A DNA stretch of 5,205 nucleotides from the NCBI GenBank assembly GCA_934464615.1, contig CAKSKA010000025.1:1-5205 (forward strand), in the 5' to 3' direction. Position numbers and translations under genes: made by a program. Position 1 is the first letter of the stretch. Each line of letters begins with the position of its first letter. Shown piece by piece: positions 3,396-5,205 of this stretch. The stretch comes from an uncultured Eubacteriales bacterium. Its GTDB lineage: Bacteria; Bacillota; Clostridia; Oscillospirales; Acutalibacteraceae. Under the pieces are notes generated by a model that was given only the letters and a program-made list of their open reading frames with translations, was not told the DNA's origin and ran no database searches.

Positions 3396-5102
3396 ATGCA
3401 GTCGAAAAATAAAAACCAAGTAGGAATAACTGCTCTTTATTGCCGCTTATCCCGTGATGACGGAACAGACAGTGACAGTAATTCCGTTTCAAATCAGAAA
3501 AAACTATTATCCGTTAAGGCGAAAGAAATGGGTTTAACGGATACAAAATATTATGTGGATGACGGATACACCGGAACAAATTTCAATCGTCCCGGATTTC
3601 AACAGCTTATCAATGATGTTGAAATCGGACTGGTTTCTACCGTAATGGTTAAAGATTTATCCCGTCTCGGCCGTGATTATGTTTCGGTCGGCAATTATAC
3701 AGACAGCTACTTTCCCGAACACAATGTTCGCTTTATCGCCGTAAACGATGCCATAGACAGTGACGAAGGCGAGAGTGAAATAGCACCGTTCAAAAATATC
3801 TTAAACGAAATGTACGCAAGAGATATTTCGAAAAAGGTTCGTTCATCTCACAGGCTGAGAGGCAGTATGGGTGAGCCTTTGTCTCAACCGCCATACGGAT
3901 ATATGAAATCACCGGACGATAAAAAGAAATGGATTGTTGACCCGGAGGCCGCAACCGTTGTAAAAAGCATATTCAAAATGTGTATGGACGGTAAAGGCAA
4001 CGAAACCATTGCAAGAACTTTGCAGGAAAACAAAGTGCTCGTACCCATGGCTTATTGGCACTCAAAAGGATTAAACAGAGGCGGAAAGAAAACGCAAACA
4101 AATCCGTATAAGTGGTGCAAAACAACAATACAAAAAATACTGTCACAGCAGGAATACTGCGGAGATATTATCAATTTTAAAACATATTCCAAGTCTTTTA
4201 AGAATAAGAGGAGATACCCGAACGATAAAGAAAATTGGGCTGTTTTCAAAAATGCAAATGAGCCTATAATCGACCGTGAAGTTTTTGAACGAGTGCAAGA
4301 AATAACGGCAAAAACAAAACGCCGTGCTCCCAAAAAGGAAAACGGCGAAAGAAGTATTTTTAACGGATTGATATATTGTGGTGACTGTCACAGCAAAATG
4401 CGTTACCATACCAATACAATAAACAAGGATATTCACTATTTTACTTGTTCAGACAACAAAGTCGATTATCGTGGAAATTGTCCCGGAAGGCATTATGTCA
4501 GGGCTGATTCTCTTGAAGAAGTGGTTAAAGCAGAACTTAGACAAATGGCACATTTTCTGCTTTGTGACGAACAATATTTTGCTCGGTTGCTGATTAAAAA
4601 GAATGAAACCACATTGGCAAGCGAGCAAAAGGCAAATGAAGAAGCTCTTCACAAGGCGGAACTTAGGCTTGAAACGGTTATAAGACTTTACGAAAAGCTT
4701 TATGAAGATAATGCCATAGGCAAAGTAAGTGACGAGTGGTTTTCGGAACTTTCGCATAAATACGAAGTCGAAAGAATGGAACTGAAATCGAAAATTCACA
4801 CATTGAAAACAGCAATGGCGGACGGTCATCGGCAAAAGGCAGAGTGCGAAAAGTTTATCCAAACAGTAAGGCAGTTTATGCAAATGCAAAAGCTGACTGC
4901 ACCCTTACTCAGAGAGCTTATTGACCATATTGATGTGTTTGAAACAGAGGGTACGGGTAAAAACAGAACACAACGAATAGTGATTTACTATCGCTTTATC
5001 GGTTATATTGCAATACCAGAATGTTACAGCCGAGAAAATTACACAGCCGATATACGACAAGGCGTTTCAATCGAATACCTTACGGAGCCGAAATCGGCAT
5101 AA
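3396..5102 (+). CDS. Large serine recombinase, TnpX type
   Basis: This class catalyses excision and insertion of the element through a serine-linked double-strand break, usually via a circular intermediate. The 568-aa protein is complete. The resolvase-type catalytic domain spans about 11-160, with Arg17 and nucleophile Ser19 in YCRLSRDDG, and Arg90 and Arg93 in KDLSRLGRDY. A recombinase DNA-binding domain covers about 165-300 (PPYGYMKSPDDKKKWIVDPEA at its start). A zinc ribbon uses Cys328, Cys331, Cys351 and Cys362. A long charged coiled coil (about 403-497) precedes a C-terminal segment (about 504-550, LLRELIDHIDVFE then YYRFIGYI) typical of the DUF4368 end. AAGGAGGA (3383-3390) lies 5 nt before the ATG. 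TnpX of Tn4451 is longer (about 700 aa), but lengths near 550 are normal for related clostridial elements. Last gene of the operon; it probably mobilises this element. Confidence 0.95.
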   Translation: MQSKNKNQVGITALYCRLSRDDGTDSDSNSVSNQKKLLSVKAKEMGLTDTKYYVDDGYTGTNFNRPGFQQLINDVEIGLVSTVMVKDLSRLGRDYVSVGNYTDSYFPEHNVRFIAVNDAIDSDEGESEIAPFKNILNEMYARDISKKVRSSHRLRGSMGEPLSQPPYGYMKSPDDKKKWIVDPEAATVVKSIFKMCMDGKGNETIARTLQENKVLVPMAYWHSKGLNRGGKKTQTNPYKWCKTTIQKILSQQEYCGDIINFKTYSKSFKNKRRYPNDKENWAVFKNANEPIIDREVFERVQEITAKTKRRAPKKENGERSIFNGLIYCGDCHSKMRYHTNTINKDIHYFTCSDNKVDYRGNCPGRHYVRADSLEEVVKAELRQMAHFLLCDEQYFARLLIKKNETTLASEQKANEEALHKAELRLETVIRLYEKLYEDNAIGKVSDEWFSELSHKYEVERMELKSKIHTLKTAMADGHRQKAECEKFIQTVRQFMQMQKLTAPLLRELIDHIDVFETEGTGKNRTQRIVIYYRFIGYIAIPECYSRENYTADIRQGVSIEYLTEPKSA

Positions 5103-5103
5103 C

Positions 5104-5129
5104 AAAAAGAGCAGACACAAAGCCTGCTC
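5104..5129 (-). terminator. Intrinsic terminator, minus strand
   Basis: GAGCAG (5109-5114) pairs with CTGCTC (5124-5129) around 9 nt. Read on the minus strand, the stem is followed by five T and TGTT. On the plus strand no T-run follows. It begins directly after the recombinase stop codon and would stop leftward transcription entering the operon from outside. Confidence 0.5.
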
Positions 5130-5149
5130 GGTACATAAATATTAAGATG

Positions 5150-5200
5150 GAAAACAAAAATCGAGTATTCATAAAGTCAAATCCCTTATGAATACTCGAT
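5150..5200 (-). terminator. Strong 15-bp stem terminator, minus strand
   Basis: ATCGAGTATTCATAA (5160-5174) pairs perfectly with TTATGAATACTCGAT (5186-5200) around an 11-nt loop. On the minus strand the stem runs into TTTTTGTTTTCC, a good U-tract. This points to a leftward gene ending just beyond 5205, so host or neighbouring DNA probably begins near here. Alternatively the perfect repeat may be a recombination-site arm. Confidence 0.65.
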
Positions 5201-5205
5201 ATGGT

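Larger units (their letters stand above)
1215..5140 (+). mobile_element. Reduced TnpX/Tn4451-type integrative element (ends approximate)
   Basis: The order control region, four-cysteine gene, RepA_N-like gene, parB, tnpW-like gene, tnpX-type gene matches the core of clostridial integrative elements mobilised by large serine recombinases. The recombinase is normally the last gene, so the right end is likely just past 5102. The left end is unknown: it could lie in the 1.05-1.5 kb control region or left of the tyrosine recombinase. There is no relaxase, type IV secretion, ParA or cargo gene. TnpX-type insertion leaves only a 2-bp GA duplication, which cannot be located by eye. Confidence 0.6.

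Noticed and set aside
4449..4889. A 146-codon minus-strand open frame within the serine recombinase.
   Set aside because: Shadow of the coiled-coil coding region; composition and lack of a start signal argue against a gene.
62..5136. GGTACAT at 62-68 and 5130-5136 as attL/attR of the whole segment.
   Set aside because: A 7-bp match between two loosely chosen end regions is likely by chance, and TnpX-type recombinases leave only a 2-bp GA core; kept only within the GGTACA observation.
1..5205. tRNA, rRNA or a named riboswitch.
   Set aside because: No cloverleaf, rRNA-like stretch or known riboswitch core was recognised by eye.

Overview
This window looks like accessory mobile DNA from a low-GC Gram-positive bacterium, most likely a gut-type Clostridia (Oscillospiraceae/Lachnospiraceae-like). 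The basis is the AT-rich composition, strong GGAGG-type ribosome binding sites, and protein types familiar from clostridial integrative elements. The species cannot be told from the sequence.

Left part (1-1110): an A-loop inverted repeat opens the window. It is followed by a short non-coding stretch holding a good sigma-A-like promoter, an 8-bp hairpin and a plus-strand terminator, which together could make a small RNA of about 70 nt. Then comes a minus-strand tyrosine recombinase (204-1046) with all catalytic residues. The recombinase unit is bracketed by an imperfect inverted repeat (53-75 and 1091-1109), as expected for a self-contained recombinase cassette or an invertible segment.

Middle (1047-1582): about 535 bp with no gene. 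It holds a strong nested-stem terminator (1160-1216), two copies of a 56-59 bp direct repeat exactly 300 bp apart (1215-1273 and 1518-1573), a third degenerate copy of the repeat's tail, a G-rich tract and small hairpins. It resembles a control or origin region. The second repeat copy runs into the ribosome binding site of the first rightward gene.

Right part (1583-5102): five rightward genes, probably one operon. They are a 69-aa four-cysteine protein, a 111-aa protein consisting only of a RepA_N-like replication-initiator N-terminal domain, a ParB-family protein with no ParA partner, an 80-aa TnpW-like protein whose start overlaps the parB stop (ATGA), and a 568-aa TnpX-type large serine recombinase. 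The last is complete, with the Ser/Arg catalytic set, a zinc ribbon, a coiled coil and the usual C-terminal extension. After its stop lie two intrinsic terminators facing the minus strand, so a convergent neighbour probably lies beyond position 5205 and the element's right end is probably between 5103 and 5159.

Read together, the right part is a Tn4451/TnpX-type element reduced to its maintenance and recombination genes. No relaxase, conjugation machinery, ParA or cargo is present between the rep-like gene and the recombinase. It sits beside an independently bracketed tyrosine recombinase, so two unrelated recombination chemistries lie within 5 kb. The individual families are known. The least explained material is the inverted-repeat bracket, the possible small RNA, the repeat-rich 1.05-1.58 kb control region and the recurring GGTACA sites.
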